A DNA stretch of 64,000 nt from Alishewanella agri BL06 (GTDB taxonomy: Bacteria > Pseudomonadota > Gammaproteobacteria > Enterobacterales > Alteromonadaceae). Below, piece after piece: positions 26,623 through 33,529 of the stretch. The stretch is taken from the NCBI RefSeq assembly GCF_000272005.1, contig NZ_AKKU01000012.1, forward strand, positions 62,001 to 126,000. Reading direction: 5' to 3'. Numbering within the stretch: position 1 is the stretch's first letter; each line of letters begins with the position of its first letter. The notes beneath the pieces were generated by a model that was given only the letters and a program-made list of their open reading frames with translations, ran no database searches and was not told the DNA's origin. A program made the position numbers and the translations under genes.

Positions 26623-26948
26623 ACAACTTGCGAACCATCTACTACCCCTTTGAACTTTAAGGTTAAGTTTTGCTTAAACGAAAATAACCACAAACCCAAG
26701 ATGCAGATCAGCCAGGTAAAAACTGTGAAGAACAAACTAAAGAAGAGCCATAAAACCCAAGAGAGCAGAAAACCAGAAAAACCATGAACAGGAACATCGT
26801 TCCATTTTACGGTATCCGCACCAAACAATGCTGCCACACCAAAAACGGTGAACACGACAAAAAAGCCCGTAAACAAACCTATTGCTAGAAGCTTAAACAA
26901 AGAGCCCTTTGAAATTTTCTTGAAAGTTACATCCATGCTTGATTCCAT
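26619..26948 (-). CDS. membrane protein, cassette 5
   Basis: 109 residues with two or three membrane helices (about 20-45 and 58-92). The loop ADTVKWNDVPVHGFSGFLLS between them resembles small integron-borne membrane proteins with a VKWNxxP motif; no named family is assigned. The stop lies within attC. Confidence 0.7.
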   Translation of the reverse strand: MESSMDVTFKKISKGSLFKLLAIGLFTGFFVVFTVFGVAALFGADTVKWNDVPVHGFSGFLLSWVLWLFFSLFFTVFTWLICILGLWLFSFKQNLTLKFKGVVDGSQVV

Positions 26949-26955
26949 TTAGTTG

Positions 26956-27043
26956 TATAACGCCCAAATTTAGCGCGGAAAGCCGCGCAGCGGGTTGACG
27001 TCGCAGCCAGCACTTTTTGCTGGCGATAAAATTTGATTGTTAT
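26956..27043 (-). repeat. attC of cassette 4
   Basis: Left core GTATAACGCCCAAATTTAGC and right GATAAAATTTGATTGTTATA. It matches the attC of cassette 1 (28186-28273) at all but two or three positions over about 86 bp. Confidence 0.9.
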
Positions 27044-27049
27044 ACGTTT

Positions 27050-27349
27050 TTAACGAATATCTCTCTGCTGACTCAAAGACAACCTTTTTGTTGAACTGAA
27101 CACTGGTTGCCGCTTATCATAGCTTGCAAGGTAAACATCAATTTCTACAGTAAAGAAAGCTCTCGGCTCAATTTCCAATATACCCAATTCACCTAAGTTG
27201 GTAGAAAGCAACACCTCACCACCAAAAGCAAAAAAACTACGGTCATGATCTTTAAAATCACCATCGACATAAAGTTTCATGCCATGAAGCCAACTATTAA
27301 CCACTTTAATGGAATGGCCTTTTACTTCAAAATTCCATGTTTTTCTCAT
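27050..27349 (-). CDS. hypothetical protein, cassette 4
   Basis: 99 residues, beta-rich, beginning MRKTWNFEVKGHSIKVVNSW with GMKLYVDGDFKDHDRSFFAF and a LSTNLGELGILEIEPRAFF block; it looks like a compact soluble beta domain without signal or membrane segment. No family recognised. It lies next to the attC whose near-identical twin belongs to cassette 1. Confidence 0.7.
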   Translation of the reverse strand: MRKTWNFEVKGHSIKVVNSWLHGMKLYVDGDFKDHDRSFFAFGGEVLLSTNLGELGILEIEPRAFFTVEIDVYLASYDKRQPVFSSTKRLSLSQQRDIR

Positions 27350-27373
27350 TGATTACTCCGTAATTCAAAAAAC

Positions 27374-27456
27374 GTATAACGCCGCCAGCACGCGCGGATT
27401 TGTAGTGAAGGCGAAGCCGCAACGAAAAAGACGTCGCCGTGCCTGGCCTTGTTATG
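27374..27456 (-). repeat. attC of cassette 3
   Basis: Left core GTATAACGCCGCCAGC and right CGCCGTGCCTGGCCTTGTTATG. The terminal GCC-rich parts pair; the middle contains GGCGAAGCCGC. Confidence 0.8.
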
Positions 27457-27560
27457 GCTACATTGCTCGGTTGATGAGCCGCGTGCCTGAGCTAATGCCA
27501 ATGTTGGCAGCCCTTTTTGACATAGGTGTTCAAATGTATCTGTTGCCGTGGGCAACAACA

Positions 27561-27704
27561 TTAGACAACCTTGCCCAGAGATGAGCCAATAATCACTCCA
27601 AAGCTCATGATAACAACTGCCGCAATAAATGCCGCTAACACAATCAGGCCAGTTTTCTGGGCCTTTGGCACTGAATTCCACCAATTTTTTATTTCATTAA
27701 TCAT
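27561..27704 (-). CDS. 47-residue single-helix membrane protein, cassette 3
   Basis: ATG 27704 to TAA 27561 encodes MINEIKNWWNSVPKAQKTGL followed by a hydrophobic helix of about 20 residues and SSLGKVV. This is the only convincing coding frame in cassette 3. A hairpin TGTTGCC/GGCAACA (27541-27557) follows the stop on the - strand and may be a terminator-like structure. A longer opposite-frame ORF through the attC is judged spurious. Confidence 0.6.
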   Translation of the reverse strand: MINEIKNWWNSVPKAQKTGLIVLAAFIAAVVIMSFGVIIGSSLGKVV

Positions 27705-27742
27705 GAATCTTCCCTAACACATCGGAACTCGAAATTACTTAG

Positions 27743-27828
27743 CCATAACGCAAAGCACACGGGTGACAGACCGCGCAGCGGGTTGGCATCCCAGCGACCA
27801 GCGGGAGCGAGTGATGCGTATTGTTATG
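27743..27828 (-). repeat. attC of cassette 2
   Basis: Left core GCCATAACGCAAAGCACACG and right GATGCGTATTGTTATG; similar along its length to the attC of cassette 7. Confidence 0.88.
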
Positions 27829-28165
27829 TTTTTTTGAGCAATACATCCACGACCTCTATTGCTTCTTTTAAATTTGCACCTGTGATTTTTCGATAAAGCC
27901 TAATGGCTTTTAATCTATGGCCTTCATCTAGCGCCTTACGCACTTCAGGAGGGATAAAAGTGGGGTCATTTAACTCAATACCAGAAAGCTTAATGAGTGC
28001 ACCTAATGTGATCTCCAAGTAACGAATTCTTTTTTGGTACCGAAGAAATTGCGATAACAGTAGAAAAAAACATACAACCGTCAGTACTGGGACAAGAAAA
28101 ATATCAAAATATATAGCCAAACCATCCATTAATGCTGTCCAAAACGATTCCAAATAAACAGCCAA
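27824..28165 (-). CDS. membrane protein with L7/L12 C-terminal-like domain, cassette 2
   Basis: 113 residues: one membrane helix (about 18-42), a linker, then a C-terminal segment DEGHRLKAIRLYRKITGANL and KEAIEVVDVLLKK that follows the ribosomal protein L7/L12 C-terminal pattern (K.xAIK.yR..TG..LKEAK..V). Similar membrane-tethered L7/L12-like domains are known in hypothetical proteins; the function is unknown. The stop TAA is within attC. Confidence 0.7.
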   Translation of the reverse strand: MAVYLESFWTALMDGLAIYFDIFLVPVLTVVCFFLLLSQFLRYQKRIRYLEITLGALIKLSGIELNDPTFIPPEVRKALDEGHRLKAIRLYRKITGANLKEAIEVVDVLLKKT

Positions 28166-28185
28166 GTCATCTACTCCTTAAAATA

Positions 28186-28273
28186 CATAACGCCCAAATT
28201 TAGCGCGGAAAGCCGCGCAGCGGGTTGACGTCGCAGCCAGCGCTTTTTGCTGGCGATAAAATTTGTTTGTTAG
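28186..28273 (-). repeat. attC of cassette 1
   Basis: Left core ACATAACGCCCAAATTTAGC and right GATAAAATTTGTTTGTTAG, nearly identical to the attC of cassette 4. Confidence 0.9.
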
Positions 28274-28815
28274 CGCCGGTACTCAACGCTATCACCAGAA
28301 ACCGAAATAACATTATCACTAACAAGCTGATTCAAATAGCCTTGTATTGCAAGTTCATTGCCTTTGATTCGCATGTGAGAGGCAATATGGTTACGTAGTG
28401 ATGCGACTTTTTTAGGCCTTTTATCCTTGGGTTTTGATGTCAAACTTTGGAGCAGCTTGGCACTGATATTTTCCACCGTAGCAAGCTTGATATGCTTGCA
28501 GGTACGGCCATTAGCTTTTATGTGAGCAATGAGTGGAGTAAACCCGTTGTCATTTGAGATTATGTCGAAAGTTACGTCTTTACCGGCAGCGCTATCATAC
28601 CGCCCAAGATAATAAGACAAATGAAAATCCAAGTTATTTGACTGCGTTGCCTTAAGCTGAACAATGACTATTTCCAATGGTATATCGTACTTTTTCTCAC
28701 CAAAATCAATTTTGGGTTGTTTAGCTCCAAGAAATACAATGATTTTCTGATAAGCCGAAAGGTCAATTTTTTCTAAATTACCGATGTTTTCGTAATCAAT
28801 AAATGCCCACTTCAC
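28270..28815 (-). CDS. NYN/PIN-like domain protein, cassette 1
   Basis: 181 residues from GTG 28815, preceded at 8 bp by GGAG. The opening KWAFIDYENIGNLEKIDL, with its Asp and Asn, then NLDFHLSYYLGRYD and FDIISNDNGFTPLIAHIKAN carry the acidic residues expected of a PIN/NYN nuclease fold. The C-terminal 50 residues resemble a small winged-helix. A ribonuclease role is inferred. As the cassette next to attI it should be the most strongly expressed, and probably the most recently gained. Confidence 0.78.
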   Translation of the reverse strand: MKWAFIDYENIGNLEKIDLSAYQKIIVFLGAKQPKIDFGEKKYDIPLEIVIVQLKATQSNNLDFHLSYYLGRYDSAAGKDVTFDIISNDNGFTPLIAHIKANGRTCKHIKLATVENISAKLLQSLTSKPKDKRPKKVASLRNHIASHMRIKGNELAIQGYLNQLVSDNVISVSGDSVEYRR

Positions 28816-28835
28816 TGTGATCTCTCCTTTTTAGC

Positions 28836-28890
28836 GCTAACAACTTTGTAGTTTGGAGCGTACACGCTTTCCAGCCATGTAAACTCCCTT
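28836..28890 (-). other. attI recombination region
   Basis: The array stops at a GTTAGCG core (28835-28841 on the + strand as CGCTAAC) followed towards intI by sequence with no attC symmetry. The position between the first cassette and the integrase gene, and the change from attC-like to unique sequence, mark this as attI. Its exact extent cannot be read from sequence. Confidence 0.7.
28837..28878 (-). CDS. 13-codon ORF ending in the attI core (ORF-11-like)
   Basis: ATG 28878 to TAG 28837 encodes MAGKRVRSKLQSC. AGGGAG lies 5-6 bp before the ATG, and the stop codon is part of the GTTAG core at which cassette 1 joins. In class 1 integrons a short ORF (ORF-11) inside attI1 raises translation of the first cassette; the same layout here suggests a similar role. 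This is inference from position. Confidence 0.45.
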   Translation of the reverse strand: MAGKRVRSKLQSC

Positions 28891-28896
28891 CTATCT

Positions 28897-28925
28897 TTTG
28901 TAAATAAAATCACACTATCTAACAA
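28897..28925 (-). promoter_or_regulatory. candidate cassette promoter Pc
   Basis: On the - strand TTGTTA (28925-28920) is followed after 17 bp by TACAAA (28902-28897). A transcript would start near 28890, just before the 13-codon ORF and cassette 1. Each hexamer matches the sigma-70 consensus at only four of six bases, so this is a weak call. Confidence 0.35.
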
Positions 28926-29002
28926 CATTCCGTAAATCAACAGATTTTTTCTGGACTGTTTTGAATTGATTGCTTAAAGCGAGGTGAAAACTCGCGATTC
29001 AC

Positions 29003-29045
29003 TTGATCACAATAAATTTACCTACTACTGTATATAAACACACTT
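29003..29045 (+). promoter_or_regulatory. intI promoter with overlapping LexA-like box
   Basis: TTGATC (29003-29008) and TACTGT (29026-29031) are 17 bp apart. The -10 region overlaps TACTGTATATAAACACACTT (29026-29045), which matches a LexA box as CTG-N10-CAC, one base off CTG-N10-CAG. LexA control of integrase genes, with SOS induction, is established for several integrons. Confidence 0.55.
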
Positions 29046-29068
29046 AAACTTATTTCAAGGAGCGGTAG

Positions 29069-30034
29069 ATGTCATCGCCATTTATGCAATACATTGCCGA
29101 ATTTATGTATACCCACCGCTATGCTAAAAGAACAATTGAGAGTTACCTGCACTGGATTAGGCTGTATATCCTTTATCACAAAAAGCAGCATCCCTCTAAG
29201 CTTGGCGATCAGGATGTTGAGAGATTTCTGTCTTATTTGAGTAATCAGCGTAACGTTGCACCGAGGACACAAGCTAGCGCACTTAACGCATTGAGCTTTC
29301 TGTATAACAAGGTGTTGCAGCAACCACTATCGTTAAACCTTAACTTTAACCGCTCGCAAATTTCACCGAAATTGCCAGTTGTACTAACCCGTACCGAGGT
29401 TACGGCGCTACTGCGCGTGATCGATCCGCGCTATAAATTATTAGCTCAATTGATGTATGGCAGTGGCTTACGGTTAATGGAAGCAGTACGGTTACGAGTG
29501 CAGGATATAGATTACGATTATTTGTCGGTTATGGTCTGGCAGGGCAAAGGCAATAAGAATCGCCGGGTTACCTTAGCACCAGAGTTGGTTCCAACACTCA
29601 AACAGCAAAGCCAGTTTGTCTTGCAGTATTTTCAGGCTGATTTGGCCAATCCCGAATATGCCGGTGTCTGGTTACCTCATGCATTAGCACGTAAAAATCC
29701 TGCAGCGCCCAAGCAATTTGGTTGGCAGTATCTGTTTCCCTCGTTGCAGCTGAGTATCGATCCGGACTCAAAACTCTTACGCCGTCATCATCTGGATGAA
29801 AGCTGTGTCCGGCGTGAAATTAAAATCGCCTCCCGCAAAGCTGCTATCCCCAAAAATGTAACTTGTCACACGCTTCGTCATTCGTTTGCCACGCATTTAT
29901 TGGAGTCGGGTGCTGATATCCGCACGGTTCAGGAACAGCTTGGCCACGTTGATGTGCGAACTACCCAAATTTATACGCATGTCATTAATCGTGGCGCAGG
30001 TGGGGTGAAAAGCCCGTTATCGCAGCTGTTATAA
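29069..30034 (+). CDS. intI: integron integrase IntI (tyrosine recombinase)
   Basis: 321 residues. Tyrosine recombinase residues are R135 (GSGLRLMEA), H267 and R270 (HTLRHSFATH), H293 (LGH) and Y302 (IYTHV). The segment ALARKNPAAPKQFGWQYLFP (about residues 205-224) is the extra patch that distinguishes IntI from other recombinases and is needed for folded attC binding. AAGGAG precedes ATG 29069. The reading frame is intact, so the integron may still be active. The gene is divergent from the cassette array. Confidence 0.96.
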   Translation: MSSPFMQYIAEFMYTHRYAKRTIESYLHWIRLYILYHKKQHPSKLGDQDVERFLSYLSNQRNVAPRTQASALNALSFLYNKVLQQPLSLNLNFNRSQISPKLPVVLTRTEVTALLRVIDPRYKLLAQLMYGSGLRLMEAVRLRVQDIDYDYLSVMVWQGKGNKNRRVTLAPELVPTLKQQSQFVLQYFQADLANPEYAGVWLPHALARKNPAAPKQFGWQYLFPSLQLSIDPDSKLLRRHHLDESCVRREIKIASRKAAIPKNVTCHTLRHSFATHLLESGADIRTVQEQLGHVDVRTTQIYTHVINRGAGGVKSPLSQLL

Positions 30035-30072
30035 CGATACTAGCTTGGTGTGCTAATTGAGATCGCAGATCG

Positions 30073-30358
30073 CGTCTCCGGTACGGCAAGCATACCGGAG
30101 ACGGGAGGCTGAGTGGTTCTGCGTTGCGTTTGCTGTTCTTTTGACTATCGCAGGTGGCGTCTCCGGTACGGCGAGCATACCGGAGACGGCGAGCTGAGTG
30201 GTTTAGACTTGGGTTTGGGTGTTCTTTTGGCTATCGCAGGTGGCGTCTCCGGTACGGCAAGCATACCGGAGACGGCGAGCTGAGTGGTTTAGGCTTGGGT
30301 TTGGTGTTCTTTTGGTTATCGCAGATGGCGTCTCCGGTACGGCGAGCGTACCGGAGAC
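30073..30358. repeat. four tandem copies of an 85-bp-period palindromic repeat
   Basis: An 11-bp perfect stem CGTCTCCGGTA/TACCGGAGACG with an 8-9 base loop starts at 30073, 30158, 30244 and 30329, a period of 85-86 bp. The sequence between palindromes is also conserved (ATCGCAG before, GAGCTGAGTGGTTTAG after). This array fills the gap between the convergent intI and deaminase genes. A second cluster of three copies is at 35836-36035. Small frames through it are not genes. Confidence 0.9.
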
Positions 30359-30398
30359 GGGGAGCTTATATGGGAAGCTGAGACGGGAAGCTGAGAGG

Positions 30399-30965
30399 TT
30401 AGCCGTTGTAGATGGTGCCGCCGTGGTTTAGGTAGTCTTTTAATACCTGGGCGGCGGCGCTGCGTTGTACCTGGCGCACGACTTCGACGCCGGCGTCGCG
30501 CAGATATTGGTAGCTGGGTTCAAATACCGGGCCTTCGTCAAAGCCTATCGCGCGGGCATCTTCGGCGGTGGCGGCGCAAACTAACCGTTTTACGCCGCTC
30601 CACAGGGTGCCGCCTAAGCACATGGCGCAGGGCTCGCAGGAGGTAAACAGCTCGCGTTTAACGCCGTCGGCGTTCAGGCTAAAGCTTTGCAGCGCCTGCT
30701 CGGCCAGCATAATGGCGACCATCTCGCCATGGGCGCTGGAGTTATGCAGCGGCATTACCCGGTTTACACCAACACTTAACAGCTTGCCACTGTCGCAATC
30801 AAAAATGGCGCTGCCAAAGGGGCCGCCGGTACCACGCAGTACGTTTTGCCGTGACAACTCAATGGCTAACGCCATTTTCTCGTCATCGTGCTGATAGCGG
30901 CGCTGCCAGTCGACCACGTCGTTAATCCAGTCGGGCAGCGTTAGCGTTACGCTTTGTCGGCTCAT
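30399..30965 (-). CDS. CMP/dCMP-deaminase family nucleoside or guanine deaminase
   Basis: I choose ATG 30965 (MSRQSVTLTLPDWINDVVDW), whose ATGA overlaps the gpt stop, giving 188 residues. Zinc-binding motifs are HGE (SSAHGEMVAIML, in place of the more usual HAE) and PCAMC (TSCEPCAMCLGG). The length and LRGTGGPFGSAIFD resemble guanine-deaminase-like (GuaD) enzymes more than TadA, which fits a place in a purine salvage operon. Substrate is not proven. Confidence 0.83.
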   Translation of the reverse strand: MSRQSVTLTLPDWINDVVDWQRRYQHDDEKMALAIELSRQNVLRGTGGPFGSAIFDCDSGKLLSVGVNRVMPLHNSSAHGEMVAIMLAEQALQSFSLNADGVKRELFTSCEPCAMCLGGTLWSGVKRLVCAATAEDARAIGFDEGPVFEPSYQYLRDAGVEVVRQVQRSAAAQVLKDYLNHGGTIYNG

Positions 30966-31435
30966 ACTTCCTCTGCCAGCGGCTTGCTGTAAGCCAGTTC
31001 CATATCCCATGGCAGCTGGATCCAGGTATCCTGCTCGATATCGGTAACATAGTTATCCACCAGCGGCTTACCCTGTGGTTTGGCGTACACGGTAACAAAA
31101 CGAGCTTTGGGGAAACGCTCGCGCAGCGCTTTGGCTGTTTCACCGGTATCGACCAGATCATCGACGATCAGCAGCTGCTCAGAGTCTGCCAGCGAAGCAT
31201 CTTTTAGCACGCTCAGGCTACCCTGCTTGTCGTGCTGGTAGCTCGCCACACAGATGCTATCCAGCACCCGGATATTCAGCTCGCGGGCGATAATCGCCGC
31301 CGGTACCAGACCACCGCGGCTTACTGCCACTATAGCGGTAAAGTTCTGGCCCAGTAACTGGCGTGCCAGCTCTTTAGTGGCACGGTGAAAGGCTTCCCAC
31401 GACACATAAAACATTTTATTGGTTGTCAGTGACAT
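30962..31435 (-). CDS. gpt: xanthine-guanine phosphoribosyltransferase
   Basis: I choose ATG 31435 (MSLTTNKMFYVSWEAFHRAT), giving 157 residues against 152 in E. coli Gpt; the longer frame runs into the deoD 3' end. The PRPP-binding motif is LLIVDDLVDTGETAKALRER and the N-terminal VAVSRGGLVPAAIIARELNI is conserved. The enzyme turns xanthine and guanine into their nucleotides. The gene lies just downstream of deoD and overlaps the deaminase gene by ATGA. Confidence 0.92.
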   Translation of the reverse strand: MSLTTNKMFYVSWEAFHRATKELARQLLGQNFTAIVAVSRGGLVPAAIIARELNIRVLDSICVASYQHDKQGSLSVLKDASLADSEQLLIVDDLVDTGETAKALRERFPKARFVTVYAKPQGKPLVDNYVTDIEQDTWIQLPWDMELAYSKPLAEEV

Positions 31436-31454
31436 AACGCGTATTCCCAGTAAA

Positions 31455-32156
31455 TTACAAACAGCCCAGTGCCACTTCAACCATCTCGTTAAAGCTGGTT
31501 TGGCGCAGCTCGGCGCTTAACGCTTCGCCGGTGCGGATATGGTCGCTTACCGTGAAAATCGCCAACGCATTAATGCCATATTCGGCGGCGACGCCATAAA
31601 GACCGGCGGCTTCCATTTCTACCGCCAGTACGCCGTATTTCTCCAGCGTATCAAACAGAGTTTCACTTGGGTTGTAAAACAGATCAGAGGTAAATACATT
31701 ACCCACTTTCACATTAATATCTTTAGCGCGGGCGGCGGCAACGGCTTTTTCCAGCAGGCTGAAGCTGGCCATTGCTGCAAAGTCCAGGCCGCCGAGGCGG
31801 TTGCGGTTAACCATCGAATCAGTGCTGGCACCCATACCGATAACGACATCGCGCACTTTAACATCCAGCGGCAAAGCGCCACAGGAGCCGATGCGGATAA
31901 TGTTTTTTACACCATAGAACTTCACTAACTCTGTGGCATAAATCGACATTGACGGCACGCCCATACCAGAGCCCAGCACGCTGACTTTTTTGCCCTTGTA
32001 GGTGCCGGTGTAACCGAACATATTGCGTACAGTATTCACGCATACCGCGTCTTCTAAAAAAGTATCGGCAATATGCTTAGCACGCAGCGGGTCGCCTGGC
32101 ATTAACACGGTTTCAGCGAAGGCGCCTTCCGGCGCATTAATATGTGGAGTAGCCAT
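31455..32156 (-). CDS. deoD: purine-nucleoside phosphorylase
   Basis: 233 residues, the length of hexameric DeoD. Motifs include [16 protein letters not shown] at the N-terminus, [25 protein letters not shown] and [17 protein letters not shown]. The enzyme splits purine (deoxy)nucleosides with phosphate. It lies 8 bp downstream of deoB, as in the deo operons of related bacteria. Confidence 0.96.
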   Translation of the reverse strand: MATPHINAPEGAFAETVLMPGDPLRAKHIADTFLEDAVCVNTVRNMFGYTGTYKGKKVSVLGSGMGVPSMSIYATELVKFYGVKNIIRIGSCGALPLDVKVRDVVIGMGASTDSMVNRNRLGGLDFAAMASFSLLEKAVAAARAKDINVKVGNVFTSDLFYNPSETLFDTLEKYGVLAVEMEAAGLYGVAAEYGINALAIFTVSDHIRTGEALSAELRQTSFNEMVEVALGCL

Positions 32157-32164
32157 AAGTTCTC

Positions 32165-33376
32165 TTACTGTAATTTTGCTAAAAAGGAATCGCCGTATGC
32201 CAGTGCATCCAGCCCAAAAAAGTCGGCCAGGGTCTGGCCCATGTCGGCAAAGCTTTGCCGCTCGCCTAAATCCACCTCGCCAATGCCCTTACGGAACAGC
32301 AGCACCGGAACATACTCACGGGTATGTTCCGTGCCCGGCCAGGTTGGATCACAACCATGATCGGCAGTCAGTAATACTAAGGTGTCGTCGTCACAGGCCT
32401 GCAAAATTTCCGGCAGGCGGCTGTCGAAATACTCTAAGGCTTCGCCATAACCCAGAGGATCGCGGCGATGGCCAAAGTTTTGGTCAAAATCGACCAGGTT
32501 GGTAAAAATAATACTCTGCGCACTTTGCGTTGCCATCTGGGCTAAGGTGGTATCCACTAAGGCTGGCAGGCCGGTGGCTTTCAGGCTTTTACTAATGCCC
32601 TGATGCGCGTAAATATCGGCAATTTTGCCAATGCTGATTACCTGGCCGCCGGCAGCAACCAGTTTATCCAGAACCGTCGGGGCCGGAGGTAATACCGAGT
32701 AGTCACGGCGATTACCGGTGCGGGCATAGGTTTGGGCGCTGTCACCGGTAAAGGGGCGGGCAATCACCCGGCCAATGTTGTAAGGGTCCAGCAGCTCACG
32801 CGCGACCTGGCAAAACTCCAGCAGGCGGGTTAAACCAAAATGCTCTTCATGGGCGGCAACCTGAAACACACTGTCAGCTGAGGTGTAGCAGATCGGCATG
32901 CCGGTTTTAATATGCTCATCACCGAGTTTGACCAGAATATCGGTCCCCGACGCATGGCAGTTACCCAGAATACCGCTAACGCCAGTGCGGCGGCATAACT
33001 CCTCGATAAGCTCCGGCGGGAAACTGTTAGTCTTCTCGGTAAAATAGCCCCAGTCGAATAACACCGGTACCCCGGCAATTTCCCAGTGGCCGCTTGGCGT
33101 ATCTTTACCGCTACTCAGTTCCCGGGCATAACCAAAGGCACCGTTAATGCGGGTAGCTGGCGGTACTGCCAGGGATAAACCGGGTGTCGCGCTGGTAGCG
33201 GCCTTTGCCAGCCCCAGTGCCGTCAGGTTAGGAATAGCCAACGGGCGCTGTTTTTTTTCTGCAAACACCCGGGCAATACTGGCAAAGGTATTGGCGCCGC
33301 TATCGCCAAACTTATCTGCATCCGGCGCGCTGCCAATGCCGAAACTGTCGAGCACTAAAATCACTGCTTTTGCCAT
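32165..33376 (-). CDS. deoB: phosphopentomutase
   Basis: 403 residues of the alkaline-phosphatase superfamily. Metal sites are visible in [20 protein letters not shown] at the N-terminus and [20 protein letters not shown] at the C-terminus. DeoB converts (deoxy)ribose 1-phosphate to the 5-phosphate, downstream of DeoD. It is the first gene of the unit deoB-deoD-gpt-deaminase; deoC and deoA are not in the window. Confidence 0.96.
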   Translation of the reverse strand: MAKAVILVLDSFGIGSAPDADKFGDSGANTFASIARVFAEKKQRPLAIPNLTALGLAKAATSATPGLSLAVPPATRINGAFGYARELSSGKDTPSGHWEIAGVPVLFDWGYFTEKTNSFPPELIEELCRRTGVSGILGNCHASGTDILVKLGDEHIKTGMPICYTSADSVFQVAAHEEHFGLTRLLEFCQVARELLDPYNIGRVIARPFTGDSAQTYARTGNRRDYSVLPPAPTVLDKLVAAGGQVISIGKIADIYAHQGISKSLKATGLPALVDTTLAQMATQSAQSIIFTNLVDFDQNFGHRRDPLGYGEALEYFDSRLPEILQACDDDTLVLLTADHGCDPTWPGTEHTREYVPVLLFRKGIGEVDLGERQSFADMGQTLADFFGLDALAYGDSFLAKLQ

Positions 33377-33486
33377 CTGGATACTCCCAAACCTGCTAGA
33401 TTAACCTTAGAGGTGGTGGCGAAACCATAAATTAAAAAGGGCACGCAGCTTACTCTTTCTGCCGTTTTTTGGCAATTCTTTCGCCG

Positions 33487-33512
33487 CGAAAAAAGGCGCC
33501 CGCAGGCGCCCT
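33487..33512 (-). terminator. intrinsic terminator of the prolyl oligopeptidase gene
   Basis: On the - strand a GGCGCC/GGCGCC stem with loop TGCG is followed by a run of six T residues, 18 bp after the stop of the upstream gene (33530). Confidence 0.85.
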
Positions 33513-33529
33513 TGTACTTTTACTGCCAC

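Larger units (their letters stand above)
19182..28841 (-). mobile_element. chromosomal integron cassette array (15 cassettes)
   Basis: Fifteen attC-like sites, each with a GTTRRRY-like left core (TAACG on the + strand) and a TTGTTA right end, separate genes that nearly all lie on the - strand. The array is read away from an integron integrase at 29069-30034, as in other integrons. Several cassette genes use the TAA of the attC TAACAA motif as their stop. Cassettes are numbered 1 (next to attI, 28815) to 15 (19182). No VCR-like uniform attC is used, but several attC pairs are nearly identical. Confidence 0.93.

Noticed and set aside
27346..27684. 112-codon ORF in cassette 3
   Set aside because: It crosses the attC site and the real 47-codon membrane protein in another frame; Cys/Trp-rich composition is not protein-like.
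30073..30358. Regularly spaced repeats that look like a CRISPR array
   Set aside because: The repeat is a perfect palindrome, the spacers are about 54 bp and homologous to each other, and no cas gene is present.
30154..30431. Arg-rich ORFs on the + strand
   Set aside because: They are frames through the tandem 85-bp repeat and only repeat its sequence.
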